Made by a program: the position numbers and the translations under genes. A stretch of 42,711 nt of DNA from Oscillatoriales cyanobacterium PMM_0008 (GTDB lineage: Bacteria > Cyanobacteriota > Cyanobacteriia > Cyanobacteriales > Aerosakkonemataceae). The notes under the pieces are model-generated. The model had not been told where the DNA came from, searched no databases, and was given only the letters and a program-made list of their open reading frames with translations. Positions 32,518-42,422 of this stretch are shown here, piece by piece. Position 1 is the first letter of the stretch, and the number at the start of each line of letters is the position of its first letter. The stretch is from the NCBI GenBank assembly GCA_949128025.1, contig CASBRD010000251.1, positions 1 to 42,711 of the forward strand, in the 5' to 3' direction.

Positions 32518-33009
32518 TTAAGCTTGGGTCGGCTCATCCACCTGCTGTGGCAGTCGATCCACTTGAAAATACTGATGAAATTTGTCTGTTACCTGTAGCC
32601 AAGAGGATCGACTATCGGCTTGGCGACGTTTGCGAATATAGCCTAGTTCCACGAGTTCCTGCACTTGCTGATAGGCTCCCGAACCGCGCAAATCAACCAG
32701 TTCGGTTTGAGTGAGGGGGCCTTTGAGGGCGATCGCAGCTAGCGTCCGCAAAGCTCCCACACCTAATTCTGATGGGATCAAATTTTGCATTAAGCTTTGA
32801 AATGATGTCCGCAGTTGCAGGCAGTAGCCCTCTGGCGTTTCGACGACTTCCAATGCACTGTCTCGATGGGCGTAGTCAGCCATGAGTTCCAGCAGTGCTT
32901 CGGATACTTCGGCCTTACTGCATTCAGCATACTCGGCGATCGCGGCAATTGAAAGAGGTTGTCCTTTTAAGTAGAGAATGGCTTCAATTTTAGTTGCTAA
33001 ACGAGGCAT
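32518..33009 (-). CDS. scpB: segregation and condensation protein B
   Basis: Two winged-helix domains: MPRLATKIEAILYLKGQPLS, ECSKAEVSEALLELMADY and VGALRTLAAIALKGPLTQTE, VDLRGSGAYQQVQELVELGY. ScpB forms the SMC-ScpAB condensin that organises the chromosome. The ATG at 33009 gives a family-like start; a longer reading to 33069 is possible. ScpA and SMC are not in the window. Confidence 0.88.
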   Translation of the reverse strand: MPRLATKIEAILYLKGQPLSIAAIAEYAECSKAEVSEALLELMADYAHRDSALEVVETPEGYCLQLRTSFQSLMQNLIPSELGVGALRTLAAIALKGPLTQTELVDLRGSGAYQQVQELVELGYIRKRRQADSRSSWLQVTDKFHQYFQVDRLPQQVDEPTQA

Positions 33010-33078
33010 GATAACTAATTCTCCATAACTTTGCTTTTCTTTGCTATATGTAGACAAAAGACGATTCAAGTTAACTGA

Positions 33079-33324
33079 GGCAGCAACGTTGCTGACCTAT
33101 TGCTTGTAGAAAACAAAGACCGTTTAACTCGATTTGGATTTAGGTGGTTTGAATCTCTTGCGCCTTTTCGCATAGAAGTCATCAACTGTAGCCAAAACTG
33201 TACCGACGACTTAAGGTCAGACCTCGTAGCAATCCTGACTTCATTTGCCGCTAGATTGTACGGGCAGCGTAGAGTCAGAAAGAAAACCCAAGCCGCTATT
33301 AAAGCTTTAGAGGAAACTGAGTAA
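33079..33324 (+). pseudogene. 5'-truncated IS607-type serine recombinase (TnpA)
   Basis: The remaining C-terminal part reads LVENKDRLTRFGF, RIEVINCSQNCTDDLR and LVAILTSFAARLYGQRR, the end of IS607 family OrfA. The catalytic serine domain and DNA-binding start are missing. The next gene overlaps its stop, as in intact IS607 elements. Confidence 0.8.
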
Positions 33325-34427
33325 TGGCATCTATACGAAACAAGAATTTGCTCAAGCGCACGGCAAGAGTTTACCTGAACGATTTGAACACAGGTAAATC
33401 TCAAGTGGTGCGTCAATTCTTGTGTCAATGCCACGATGTCATGCAGTACTTTGTTGACCTGTTTTGGCAACGAAAAGACTTTTCTGGAAAACTTGCCTCC
33501 TTGCCTACCGTCCACAGGGCTAAAGATAAATTTGGAATTACAACCCGCTTGTCCCAAGCGCTTGCCAAACAAGCTGGTGAATGCGTTCGCTCTCAACACA
33601 AGAAAGATAGAAAGCGAAAACCTCAGCTTAGATGGCACACTGTCACCCTGTTTTACCACTTCGTTACTATTGAACCGTTCAAAGGAAACGGGTTTGATTG
33701 GTGCGTGAAGCTGATTGGCTCTGGTGCGCCTAAGTTGGACATTCCCCTCAAGTCCACCAAGATGATAAATCAACGATTGAAGGACGGATGGCAACTGTCT
33801 AAAACCATCCGCATGGGATTGAGGGAAGGACGGTTGTGGATTGACTTTATTTTTGAAAAAGAACGAAGACCCTTGAAAACAGAAGGCAAGATTGTTGGCA
33901 TGGATTCCAACTACAAGAACGGAGTGGTGTTTAGTGACTTTCAAGTAGTTGGAGAAACTATTTATCCACGAATTCAGGGCTTCAAAAAGCGACAGAAAAA
34001 TACCCACGCCGAAATCAAATCGATGCTGGGTCATGCTCTGAAGTCTGTTGATTGGTCTTCTATCCAAGTTCTCAGTATTGAGGACTTGAAGAAGGTTAAA
34101 CATGGGAAACGAGGGACGTTCTCTCGCGTGTTTAACAGGCGGTTGTCTCATTGGCTTTATCGCACTTTGGTGCAGTTGTTGGAGAGGAAGTGCGAGGAAG
34201 AGGGGATTCAGCTTGTGGTGAAAGACCCCTTTAAGACCTCGCAGTTCTGCTCTTGCTGCAACAGATGGGACAGGCGAAACCGAAAAGGTGACAGGTTTAA
34301 GTGTGTTCATTGTGGCTACCAATCTCATGCTGACCACAATGCGGCTCACAACCTGGAGCTTTTAGGTGCGGCGGGAGTTTATGGTCTCCGTTTCTACTTA
34401 AGTTCAAAACGGCAAAGTTTTGGATAA
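33324..34427 (+). CDS. tnpB: TnpB (IS607/IS605 OrfB), RNA-guided nuclease ancestor
   Basis: 367 aa. RuvC-type acidic residues in GMDSNYKNGVVFSDF, SIEDLKKVKHGK and HADHNAAHNLE; a zinc ribbon with FCSCCNRWD and FKCVHCGYQ. All three catalytic positions are present, so it may be active although its partner recombinase is truncated. TnpB uses an RNA made from the element's 3' end as guide; the 3' end here abuts the histidine kinase gene. Inserted between scpB and the kinase. Confidence 0.9.
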   Translation: MASIRNKNLLKRTARVYLNDLNTGKSQVVRQFLCQCHDVMQYFVDLFWQRKDFSGKLASLPTVHRAKDKFGITTRLSQALAKQAGECVRSQHKKDRKRKPQLRWHTVTLFYHFVTIEPFKGNGFDWCVKLIGSGAPKLDIPLKSTKMINQRLKDGWQLSKTIRMGLREGRLWIDFIFEKERRPLKTEGKIVGMDSNYKNGVVFSDFQVVGETIYPRIQGFKKRQKNTHAEIKSMLGHALKSVDWSSIQVLSIEDLKKVKHGKRGTFSRVFNRRLSHWLYRTLVQLLERKCEEEGIQLVVKDPFKTSQFCSCCNRWDRRNRKGDRFKCVHCGYQSHADHNAAHNLELLGAAGVYGLRFYLSSKRQSFG

Positions 34428-34430
34428 CCA

Positions 34431-35963
34431 TTATGATGTGGCTGTTGAACTGGAATCTCGATCGCATTCGCCGTAGGCGTTCCCCAAGGGTAGCACTCCT
34501 GCAAACTCCGCTCCCTCGACTGGCGCTGAGATACACTTCAATTCTCCACCGTGTTTTTCCACCACAATTTGGTAGCTGATAGCTAATCCCAAACCAGTAC
34601 CTTTGCCTACGGATTTCGTTGTAAAGAAAGGATCGAATATTTTACGGCGTACCGCCTCTGTAATGCCGGGGCCATTATTAGCAATGCAAATCGCGACTCG
34701 ATTATCGTTTAGGACTTTGGTGCTAATCCGAATAGTTGGTAATTGGTTATTTGTATTTCCCGATCCCTTACCCATTCCCTCATCCAAAGCATCAATAGCA
34801 TTGGTGAGTACGTTCATAAATACCTGATTTAGCTGACCTGGATAGCACTCCACAAGAGGCAATTTACCGTAATCTTTAACTATCTCAATAGCACAAGAAG
34901 TAGCCTTTTCTTTCAACCGATGTTGCAAGATTAACAAAGTGTTGTCTAGCCCTTCGTGAATATCGACAGGCTTTCTTTCAGCTTCATCCAAACGGGAGAA
35001 ATTACGTAAAGACAAAACCAGTTGGCGAATGCGATCGGCCCCGACTTTCATTGATGCGATCGTCTTTGGTAGATCCTCAGTCAAAAACTCTAAGTCAATA
35101 GCATCAATTTGTTTGAGAATCTTAGGAGTAGGAGCGGGGTAATCCTGCTGGTAAAACTCTAGTAAGTTTAGCAAATCTTCAGCATATTCATCAATGTGGG
35201 TGAGATTGCCGTAGATAAAATTGACTGGGTTATTAATTTCGTGGGCAATACCAGCCACAAGCTGACCCAAACTCGACATTTTTTCTGTTTGAATTAGTTG
35301 AGATTGGGTTCGTTGCAGTTCGTCGAGGGCTAACTCTAGCTGTCGAGCTTTCTCCGTTGCTGTGGCGGCAGCAATGCGGCTTTCGTCGTATAGTTCCGCT
35401 TGATGAATTGCGATCGCAGCTTGATCCCCTAACTGTTGCAGCAGATCGATTTCAGCAGCCTGCCAAACTCTTGTAGCGTAACACTCATGGGCAATCAGCA
35501 ATCCCCACAGATAATCGCTTCTCCTAATCGGTACGACTAAGTTAGCTTTTACGCAAATCTTCTGCAAAAACTCTACATGACACAGACTCAAACCTTCTTC
35601 AACTATATTACCTACAGCCCGAACCCGTCCCGCTTGGTACTGATAGGTGTACTCCACAGGAAAACAGTTATCGTGGTAAACTTCTCCCAAAATTGACAAT
35701 TTTTGGTCAATTACTTCTTCGACCACCACCTTGCCACTCCAGGTTTCCCTAAACTTATAAATTATCACTCTATCTGTGTTTAAAAGTTGCCTTACTTCTC
35801 GGACAATAGTTTGCAAAATAGTCGGCAAATCTAAAGTGCCGCGAATTAGATTTGTCACTTGCTTGAGGACTCTGGCTAATTCCAACGACTGCTGCAATTC
35901 GAGCGTTCGCCGCTGTAATTCCACAGTTCTCTCTTCCATTTGATGCTCCAAATTAGTATTCAT
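34431..35963 (-). CDS. GAF-domain sensor histidine kinase, 510 aa
   Basis: N-terminal coiled coil (EERTVELQRRTLELQQSLEL), a phytochrome-type GAF domain (about 40-195: RVIIYKFRETWSGKVVVE, IVEEGLSLCHVEFL, GLLIAHECY), coiled linker, HisKA with the phospho-acceptor in GIAHEINNPVNF, and HATPase (ANNGPGI, FTTKSVGKGTGLGLAIS). The GAF cysteine near CHVEFL could hold a bilin but is not proof. The C-terminus (EGAEFAGVLPLGNAYGEC...) runs into repeat/IS sequence in place of the usual FxxxLP end, so it was altered by the TnpB insertion. No response regulator adjacent. Confidence 0.88.
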   Translation of the reverse strand: MNTNLEHQMEERTVELQRRTLELQQSLELARVLKQVTNLIRGTLDLPTILQTIVREVRQLLNTDRVIIYKFRETWSGKVVVEEVIDQKLSILGEVYHDNCFPVEYTYQYQAGRVRAVGNIVEEGLSLCHVEFLQKICVKANLVVPIRRSDYLWGLLIAHECYATRVWQAAEIDLLQQLGDQAAIAIHQAELYDESRIAAATATEKARQLELALDELQRTQSQLIQTEKMSSLGQLVAGIAHEINNPVNFIYGNLTHIDEYAEDLLNLLEFYQQDYPAPTPKILKQIDAIDLEFLTEDLPKTIASMKVGADRIRQLVLSLRNFSRLDEAERKPVDIHEGLDNTLLILQHRLKEKATSCAIEIVKDYGKLPLVECYPGQLNQVFMNVLTNAIDALDEGMGKGSGNTNNQLPTIRISTKVLNDNRVAICIANNGPGITEAVRRKIFDPFFTTKSVGKGTGLGLAISYQIVVEKHGGELKCISAPVEGAEFAGVLPLGNAYGECDRDSSSTATS

Positions 35964-35985
35964 AACCTACACTTGTTTGTCAAGT

Positions 35986-36156
35986 TTATTCTGCTGAATA
36001 GCCAACGCCAATCTGTTGCCAGGCTACATTCACAATCGAACGCTGATGAGTCTTAAGAAACCGTTCGCGAGCATGAGGAGGTATATCATCCGCAGTCAAA
36101 TTCCATTTCTTATATCTACAAGCTGATGCTTTTGACCATTTTGACCTGCTTTTCAT
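35986..36156 (-). CDS. hypothetical 56-aa protein
   Basis: MKSRSKWSKASACRYKKWNL, then TADDIPPHARERFLKTHQRS and IVNVAWQQIGVGYSAE. Protein-like sequence with GGAGG just before the ATG (spacing very short). Basic, with no family that I recognise. It lies upstream of the histidine kinase on the same strand. Confidence 0.45.
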   Translation of the reverse strand: MKSRSKWSKASACRYKKWNLTADDIPPHARERFLKTHQRSIVNVAWQQIGVGYSAE

Positions 36157-36377
36157 CCTCCGTCAATAAGATATGGCGGGGATCTTCTCGGCAGAGTAGA
36201 TAAAAGTTAGATTTAATATACTGGATACTCTTGACTGAATATTAAGTAAAGAAAACAAACTTAAATTTTGTTTACAAAGATTTATTATAATTGAAATCTG
36301 GCTCCCTTGCCCATAAAGGAGCGTGGGAGAAAAAAAGTACGCGAGTCATTAGTTTTGTTCGCCCACGCTTGGGCTGG

Positions 36378-36435
36378 TATAGCTAGGGGCTAGGGGCTCT
36401 CTTGCTCTTGCTAGGGGAAGAAGGGTCTAGCTTTG
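36378..36435. repeat. dispersed repeat, copy C (partial, inverted)
   Basis: TATAGCTAGGGGCTAGGGGC, then TCTTGCTCTTGCTAGGGG, the inverse of the end of copies A (1287-1377) and B (41115-41336). Confidence 0.7.
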
Positions 36436-36618
36436 TAGGTTGGGTTGAGGCACGAAACTAGGGCAAATGCGTTGGGTTTCGCTTCACTCAACACAACCTA
36501 AGATGAAATGGCGAAGGTATTGCCCTGATAAACCGGGTTTATGGGTGTTTACAGCGCTTTGCAACTGAGTGAAGTATAGATTGTAGGGGCTTTCCGCGAG
36601 TGCGTGCCGTAGGCATTA

Positions 36619-36669
36619 GCATTGCGGAATAAATGTTTCGGTCTTAAGTTAACCCACATTCCGCAATGC
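36619..36669. terminator. 12-bp inverted repeat downstream of the porin gene
   Basis: GCATTGCGGAAT and ATTCCGCAATGC, 27 bases apart, just beyond the minus-strand porin stop. May end its transcript; also looks like a dispersed palindrome. The rest of 36157-36728 holds no gene. Confidence 0.45.
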
Positions 36670-36728
36670 TTCGCCCTATACCTCATTCGCCTGCAAGCCG
36701 CTGTAGTAAAGCTGTAGCGCCCACCTAA

Positions 36729-38780
36729 TTAGAAACGAAACTCAGTTCGCAAATTGCCTATAAACACAGTGGGATTATCATCAAAGTTGTTCATATTTTG
36801 GATGATATAAAAAGCTGGAACAATGGCAATATTCGGACTTATCGGGTAGAAGTAATTCAATTCAATGTCGTATTGAGTACCGCCATTGCCACCACCCGCA
36901 ACCAAAAACTCCCGACCATCTAAAACATCATACGGGATAACAAAAGACACCGTTGCTAGAGCCCCCGGCTTGCCCAAGTCTGGGAACGCAAGTCCAGCCT
37001 GGATATTTTGTGCATTGAGATCTCCTTCATCCCTCCCATCTGAGATCGGGTCTAGGTGAGTACTCGAATAGTAATAGCGTCCGAAGATACCAAAATGCTT
37101 GGTAATCAACCAACTAAGGTTAACACCAAAGGTATCGGAAGTTGCATCGTGAACGCGCCCGCCAAAACCATCATCAGCCGTCCCAACAACAGGCTGAAAG
37201 GCGATTTGACCATTTTGATTTTGGGGAAGATTAGAACGCTGATACAGCAGGCGAATATTGGCAGTTCTAGAGGGTTTAAATGTCAGTTCGGCTGTAATTG
37301 TATCCGCACCGTTAAACAAACCTCTGTTTGGATCGGATGGTGGGCGATTACCGGAGAAAAACTCAATATTTTCCACCAGATAGCCAGCACGAAATTCAAA
37401 TTGCTTGCTGAGGTTCCACTCTACGACAGCTCCAGAACCGCGCTTGGTGTAAGTTAAAAAGGTGCTGTTAATTGAGTTAAAAGTACTTGCACCATTGATC
37501 GGGATGGTGAAAGGATTGCCGTCAAAGTGGCGATAAAAGTTTACCCTTGGCCCAACCGTCACACGCAACTTTTCACCAACTGGAAAGCTGTAGAACAATT
37601 CGGCTATTACCACATCATTTTCAGTTGGGCCGACCGTTTGGTCGAGAAAAGGAGTACCTGTGGTGTTGAACTGACCTGCCGAAACAAGTGCATTCGCTGG
37701 AGAAAATCCATTTCCAGCCCCTATCCGAGTCACGAGAGTGTCTTTCCCGGTGAAGGAAGTGTTGAAGGTCAACCACGCCAGATAGCTGAAGGTGGTTTCG
37801 GGGTTATTTTCTGTCCTGACAAACGGTATACCGTTCGGAAGGCGCTGGGTGGCGAAAGCGTTAAATCCCTCCGCCCTCACACGATCGCCCCCACCAATAG
37901 TGGCGTTTGTGATGTTGAAAGAGACAAAACCATTTAGTTTGGTGGTGGTAGAAAATTGCTGGGCTTCCAGTCGGGCTGTGCGTGCTTCCAGAGTGTCTAC
38001 GCGACCGCGCAGTGTGCTGAGTTCAGCTTTAAATTGCTCTTGTAACCGTCGCAGGCTTTCGATGTCCTCTTGAGTGACTCCGCCGCCGCCTGCTGCGGCA
38101 ATCAATTCTTGTATTCGGTTTAGGCAAGAATTTAAGCCAGCGGCAAATTCGTAGCGAGTCAGGGCGCGATTGCCGCGATAAGTGCGATCGGGATAACCTT
38201 CAATACAACCGTAGCGTTCTACCAGAGATTGCAGTGCTTGGAATGCCCAGTCGGTAGGTTGAACGTCAGACAGCTGAGAAACGGAAGTCACCTGCGCCAT
38301 GCCGCCTTTTTTCACTGGAACTGGTTCGGAATTAGTTGCTTCCCCAGACAGCTGTGAAACGGGTGTCACCTGCGCCATGCCGCTGTTTTTCATCGGAACT
38401 GGTTGGGGATTAATTGGTTCGCCAGACAGCTGTGAAACGGGTGTCACCTGGGCGATCGTCTCATTTTTTACCGCCTTGGCGGGAACTGACTGGGGATTAA
38501 TTGGTTCTCCAGGATGGGAAGCAGAAGCTGCCGGTGTCTTTGCCTCATCCTTTAAGAATTTGGTTGAAACTTGTTGGCGATTAATTGAATCTAAGGAGGG
38601 AATGCTGGCGGTAAATCCCATTAACTCTGTACCCAGGTCAATGGCTTCCTCCTGGGAGTTGCGGCTAGGTAGCTCAACACTTTCGCGAACGTCTTGTGCT
38701 AGAGCAGAAGTAGGAATTACACAGCCACCAATTAAAATTGCTGGACTAATTAGCAACGCCTGCCAAAAAAGTTTTTGCAT
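36729..38780 (-). CDS. SLH-domain OprB-type outer-membrane porin (iron uptake porin type), 683 aa
   Basis: Signal peptide (ALLISPAILIGGCVIPTSALA), a linker with three repeats of the unit VPxKxxxMAQVTPVSQLSGE (residues about 90-170), one SLH domain (SDVQPTDWAFQALQSLVERY, GYPDRTYRGNRALTRYEFA), a coiled coil (LRRLQEQFKAELSTLRGRVD) and an OprB-like beta barrel ending in FRTEFRF with the terminal Phe. The SLH domain links the outer membrane to peptidoglycan-bound polymer. These porins are abundant and carry ions or small solutes. Confidence 0.9.
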   Translation of the reverse strand: MQKLFWQALLISPAILIGGCVIPTSALAQDVRESVELPSRNSQEEAIDLGTELMGFTASIPSLDSINRQQVSTKFLKDEAKTPAASASHPGEPINPQSVPAKAVKNETIAQVTPVSQLSGEPINPQPVPMKNSGMAQVTPVSQLSGEATNSEPVPVKKGGMAQVTSVSQLSDVQPTDWAFQALQSLVERYGCIEGYPDRTYRGNRALTRYEFAAGLNSCLNRIQELIAAAGGGGVTQEDIESLRRLQEQFKAELSTLRGRVDTLEARTARLEAQQFSTTTKLNGFVSFNITNATIGGGDRVRAEGFNAFATQRLPNGIPFVRTENNPETTFSYLAWLTFNTSFTGKDTLVTRIGAGNGFSPANALVSAGQFNTTGTPFLDQTVGPTENDVVIAELFYSFPVGEKLRVTVGPRVNFYRHFDGNPFTIPINGASTFNSINSTFLTYTKRGSGAVVEWNLSKQFEFRAGYLVENIEFFSGNRPPSDPNRGLFNGADTITAELTFKPSRTANIRLLYQRSNLPQNQNGQIAFQPVVGTADDGFGGRVHDATSDTFGVNLSWLITKHFGIFGRYYYSSTHLDPISDGRDEGDLNAQNIQAGLAFPDLGKPGALATVSFVIPYDVLDGREFLVAGGGNGGTQYDIELNYFYPISPNIAIVPAFYIIQNMNNFDDNPTVFIGNLRTEFRF

Positions 38781-38968
38781 TTTTCCTCACACCTCAACAC
38801 CATTCAATAGCGCCACCTTACCAAAGTGGAATCGCGCCAGTATGTTATATTTGCTACGTAAAATTGTACCAGCATCTGGTTATCGTCCCGCACATCCCTT
38901 GCCAGTCAGTAGGAAGAGAGTAGCATTATGATAGAAAGCTGGGATGATCTCACGTGGAGTGACTTTTA

Positions 38969-40537
38969 TTGATGAACATAACGACTGGCAAAGCACTTCA
39001 AAATGGCAAGTACGTTCTTGATGCCGCTATTGGCCAGGGTGGATTTGGCATCACCTATAAAGCCACCCACACCTATCTCGGTCAAACTGTTGTAATCAAA
39101 ACCCTGCATGATAATCTTCGCCGCCACGAAGATTTTGACCGATTTCAGGAGCAATTTATCGCCGAAGCCCAGCGACTAGCAAAATGCCAGCATCCTAACA
39201 TTGTCAGGGTGCTGGATTTTTTTGAGGAGGGTGGGCAGTCTTTCATCGTCATGGATTATATTCCAGGGCCAACGCTGGCCGAATCGATTAAACAAGGTCA
39301 GCCCTTAGCTGAAGCCCAAGCTATTCACTACATTCGTCAAATTGGCTCAGCTTTAAGCGTTGTACATCACAATGGGCTACTGCATCGGGATGTTAAACCT
39401 CAAAACATCATCCGACGGGAAGGAACAGAGTCGGTAATCCTGATTGATTTTGGAATTGCCCGCGAATTTACGCTGGGGGTGACTCAAACTCATACGGGTA
39501 TTTTGTCGGCTGGGTATGCGCCGATCGAACAATATCTACCACGAGGTAGGCGCAGTCCAGCCACGGATATTTATGCTCTGGCGGCGACTCTTTATTACCT
39601 GCTAACGGGTCAACCTCCGGTGCCAGCAGCGTTGCGCGATCGCGTCCCCCTACCGAACCCAAGGCAAATGCGCCCCAACCTCAGCCCAGCCGTTGAGCAA
39701 GCGATTTTGCGGGGTTTAGATATGGAAGCCGATCGCCGTCCGCAAACTGTTGCCGCATGGTTAAATCTGCTGCCCAATACAGTATCCCAGATCGGCGAAC
39801 CCACGCTATCCTTGCTTTCCACCACTCACCCACCGACAAATGGCGAAGTGGAACAGGAGCCTTTTAATGGCCAAAAGACACCCAAACGTTGGGGAATGAG
39901 GCTTTTAGGAATTACGGCTCTTCTGGCGGCGATCGTCGGGACAAGTTTCGGCTTAACGCTGCGCTTTGGTAACGCTGGGAAACCCGTATTGCAGCAAGAA
40001 CAGTCTTTTCCACCCACCAATAACTGGCCGACGGTAGAACCCACGACTCCATCGTCAGCAACTGGGGAACCAAACTCGCGATCGAATTCTCAGATCGATT
40101 CGCCACCAAATTCGCGATCGAACTCTCAACCAAACAACCCTGTTGTTAAGGAAAACTCCACAACAGGATCGCGGCGTTCTAGACTAAAATCGAGAGTCCG
40201 ATCGTCGTACCCGCCTGTACGTCAGAAACCTTCGCCCCAACCAACGGCAACCCCTCAATCGGCGATCGCACCAATCGCACCAATGCCAACAATTTCGCCA
40301 AAGCCCGAAGCACCAATTCAGCCTGCTGTTGCTACTCCCACGCCCATTCCTGCTGAGACTCCAGCCGTCACAGCAGCACCAGCAACCCAAGCAGCCCCTC
40401 CTGTGACTCTAACCAACCCCGAACCAGCACCAGCTACGGAACCATCTAATTCCCAACCGCCAGTTGTCCAGCCATTACCTCCCATACCCGCCTCAGAGTC
40501 CGTAGCCCCATCTGCGGAACCATCTCAACAGCCTTAG
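38969..40537 (+). CDS. membrane Ser/Thr protein kinase, 522 aa
   Basis: Kinase domain in residues about 10-270: [14 protein letters not shown] (P-loop), VVIKTL (Lys), [14 protein letters not shown] (catalytic loop), [26 protein letters not shown]. One transmembrane helix near 313-331 ([20 protein letters not shown]), then a long Pro/Thr/Ser-rich outer region without a folded sensor domain. Hanks-type SpK kinases of this layout are typical of cyanobacteria. Divergent from the porin gene with 188 bases between. Confidence 0.92.
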   Translation: MMNITTGKALQNGKYVLDAAIGQGGFGITYKATHTYLGQTVVIKTLHDNLRRHEDFDRFQEQFIAEAQRLAKCQHPNIVRVLDFFEEGGQSFIVMDYIPGPTLAESIKQGQPLAEAQAIHYIRQIGSALSVVHHNGLLHRDVKPQNIIRREGTESVILIDFGIAREFTLGVTQTHTGILSAGYAPIEQYLPRGRRSPATDIYALAATLYYLLTGQPPVPAALRDRVPLPNPRQMRPNLSPAVEQAILRGLDMEADRRPQTVAAWLNLLPNTVSQIGEPTLSLLSTTHPPTNGEVEQEPFNGQKTPKRWGMRLLGITALLAAIVGTSFGLTLRFGNAGKPVLQQEQSFPPTNNWPTVEPTTPSSATGEPNSRSNSQIDSPPNSRSNSQPNNPVVKENSTTGSRRSRLKSRVRSSYPPVRQKPSPQPTATPQSAIAPIAPMPTISPKPEAPIQPAVATPTPIPAETPAVTAAPATQAAPPVTLTNPEPAPATEPSNSQPPVVQPLPPIPASESVAPSAEPSQQP

Positions 40538-40611
40538 TCGCTTTTGGATCTCAGGCAGGAGATTTGAGCGCAAGCTATAATTTGGGCGGGTAGAAACCAT
40601 AAAAATATTCC

Positions 40612-40938
40612 ATGAGTCATAATCTCGTTCATGCCTTTTTTGTCGGCAGAGCGGTTGCCGAAGCCCTCTACGAGCAGCTAGAGCAAGCCTTTACAAACAC
40701 CCTGAGCGAACTTGGCAAATTTGATGCCGAGCAACGCGAGCGGATGCGGGAATTCACTGAGCAAGCGATCGAACGAGCTAACCGAGCCGAAGAAATTGCC
40801 GTCCGGGGGCGAACCACTACTGCGATCGTCCCCCTGGGTTCGCAACCGACAGACTTGCAAGCAACTATTGATGAACTTAGGGCAGAAATTGCTCAATTAC
40901 GGTCAGAATTGCAACGCTATCGCAGTCGTTCTGTTTAA
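40612..40938 (+). CDS. conserved cyanobacterial helical protein (DUF6825-like), 108 aa
   Basis: MSHNLVHAFFVGRAVAEALYEQ, then NTLSELGKFDAEQRERMREF, and a C-terminal coiled coil (ATIDELRAEIAQLRSELQRY). Widely conserved small protein in cyanobacteria with phasin-like amphipathic helices; function not established. Lies 74 bases after the kinase. Confidence 0.7.
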   Translation: MSHNLVHAFFVGRAVAEALYEQLEQAFTNTLSELGKFDAEQRERMREFTEQAIERANRAEEIAVRGRTTTAIVPLGSQPTDLQATIDELRAEIAQLRSELQRYRSRSV

Positions 40939-41033
40939 AGTTTGAAAATAGCCTGATGCGATCGTCCTACGGTTTCAAACCGTGGGATTCTTGTTTGTCT
41001 AGGGACTTCCAAATCAAAAAATATCCAACCGCT

Positions 41034-41105
41034 TCTTGTGGAGCAGGCATCTTGCCTGCCATTGGTTTTGGGCGGGCAGGATGCCTTGCCCCCTCCCCAC
41101 AAGAA
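41034..41105. repeat. imperfect palindrome (TGTGGAGCAGGCATC type)
   Basis: TTGTGGAGCAGGCATCTTGC is opposed by GCAAGGCATCCTGCC-type sequence and ends in CCCCACAAG. A related unit (CTTGTGGGATGGGCATCC) occurs at 42149-42170. Confidence 0.6.
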
Positions 41106-41114
41106 AGGATAGTT

Positions 41115-41336
41115 TATAGCAACCGATAAGTCATACCAAATCCGCAACGATTACCCCTTTTATGTCGAGCGGCTGTAGAGACGTTTCATGAAACGTCTCT
41201 ACAATGTTTAGGCCAAAAATTAAAGGGGTAACCAACCCGGATTTGGTATCAGTTAGGACTTTCTTAATTCCTGAAACCCTTGATTCTAGCCCCTTCTGAC
41301 CCTAGCAAGAGCAAGAGAGCCCCTAGCCCCTAGCTA
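41115..41336. repeat. dispersed repeat, copy B (occupied site)
   Basis: TATAGCAACCGATAAGTC is followed by the palindromic element, then AGTTAGGACTTTC and the rest of the repeat (CAATTCCTGAAACCC-like, CCTAGCCCCTAGCTAT). Compare copy A, which is uninterrupted. Confidence 0.75.
41134..41249. mobile_element. MITE-like palindromic element, copy 2
   Basis: Same termini as 32390-32508 (ATACCAAATCCG / CGGATTTGGTAT, inner CCCCTTTT / AAAGGGG) but the centre is another palindrome, GTAGAGACGTTTCATGAAAC and complement. It is inserted within repeat copy B. Confidence 0.75.
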
Positions 41337-42106
41337 TACAAGGATTACCTTTGGGAGTTGCGTCGGGATAAAAAGTGACGATCGCGTCTCTATCCTTGAC
41401 AAAAACGGCATTGTAAGATTTTCCCGTATCCCCATCTCGCACAGCCAAAATGCAAGCTCCTTGGGCATTTCCCTGCGCCTTAAATGCTTTAGTCGCATTC
41501 AAAAGCAGTTCTTTGGCATCGCTGACTAAAGCATAGCCTTTGATGTCATCGATCCATGTGCTTGAGCCTTTTTTGACGACTACACCCAGGGTATAAACTA
41601 CGCCGGGAATTACCTCTTCTTTTGGCAAGTTACTGGATAAACGTCCGCCAATACCGTCTTTTTGCAGTTGCAGATATCTGCCCACAAAATGCAGTCCGCC
41701 TATTTTTTCTGGCCCTTCTAACTCCCCGCAAAAAATATGTTCAAAGCCTTCTCGCTTAGACCAAACAGCCGTTAAATCGTCCAGGAATTCTGCTTGTGTA
41801 CTGCGAACTGGCAGCAGTTGACCGCCAACAGCTTGCTGGATTTCTCTCAATACATCTGGGTGATCTGATGAAGCTAAGCGCTTCATAGCGCTGAGGGTTT
41901 GAAACTCGAAGATTTCCAGGATTGGCACCGCCGATCGCTCTTGGGGCCTCACAAGTGCGATCGGCCCTAAAGGTTCCAGCTATGGGAACTTGTGCAATAG
42001 CAGCATTTATCGGTAGAAATAGTAGGACGATCGCGATCGCTACACTTGCAGCCAGTCTAATCCAAACATCACCTTTCATAAATCTGAAGGAAAACATACT
42101 GTACAT
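41323..42106 (-). pseudogene. secreted EndoU-like nuclease gene split by a frameshift
   Basis: The 5' part, from 42106, encodes a signal peptide (AASVAIAIVLLFLPINAAIA) and FRADRTCEAPRAIGGANPGN, LRVSNPQRYEAL. A second frame, open to 41323, encodes FEHIFCGELEGPEKIGGLHF, VGRYLQLQKDGIGG and AVRDGDTGKSYNAVF, an EndoU-type RNase domain with two histidines. The frames meet between about 41880 and 41950, so one base is missing or extra. Cyanobacterial EndoU proteins cleave RNA and are secreted or used as toxins. If translated from 41952, a leaderless version could still be made. Confidence 0.7.
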
Positions 42107-42422
42107 TTAAGCTGCTACGCATCTAATTTGATAGTCAGTTTTTCTGAACTTCTTGTGGGATGGGCATCCTGCCCGTCTTTGTATTTGATTTAGATGCGTA
42201 ATAGCTTACTACCTTCAGACTAGCTTTTCTTAGTTCCGCAGATTTGCTCGGTACTCAAGCTAAAATTACCCTTTGTAGGGTATAAGACCAGAAAGATTAA
42301 CCATAGCTCACGGAGCGGTGCTGTGATATAGTATACCGCTAAAATTATCGATAGGTTGATAATTTTAAGTATATTTTGGGTAACAATAAGAGAAGAAGTG
42401 TTAGCAAATTGTGAGCCAAAAC

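Noticed and set aside
33066-34349. 427-codon open frame on the minus strand across the IS607 element
   Set aside because: It is the antisense of tnpB, which shows RuvC and zinc-ribbon motifs; the minus frame has no recognisable domain.
38299-38931. 210-codon plus-strand frame inside the porin gene
   Set aside because: Antisense shadow of the repetitive N-terminal linker of the porin.
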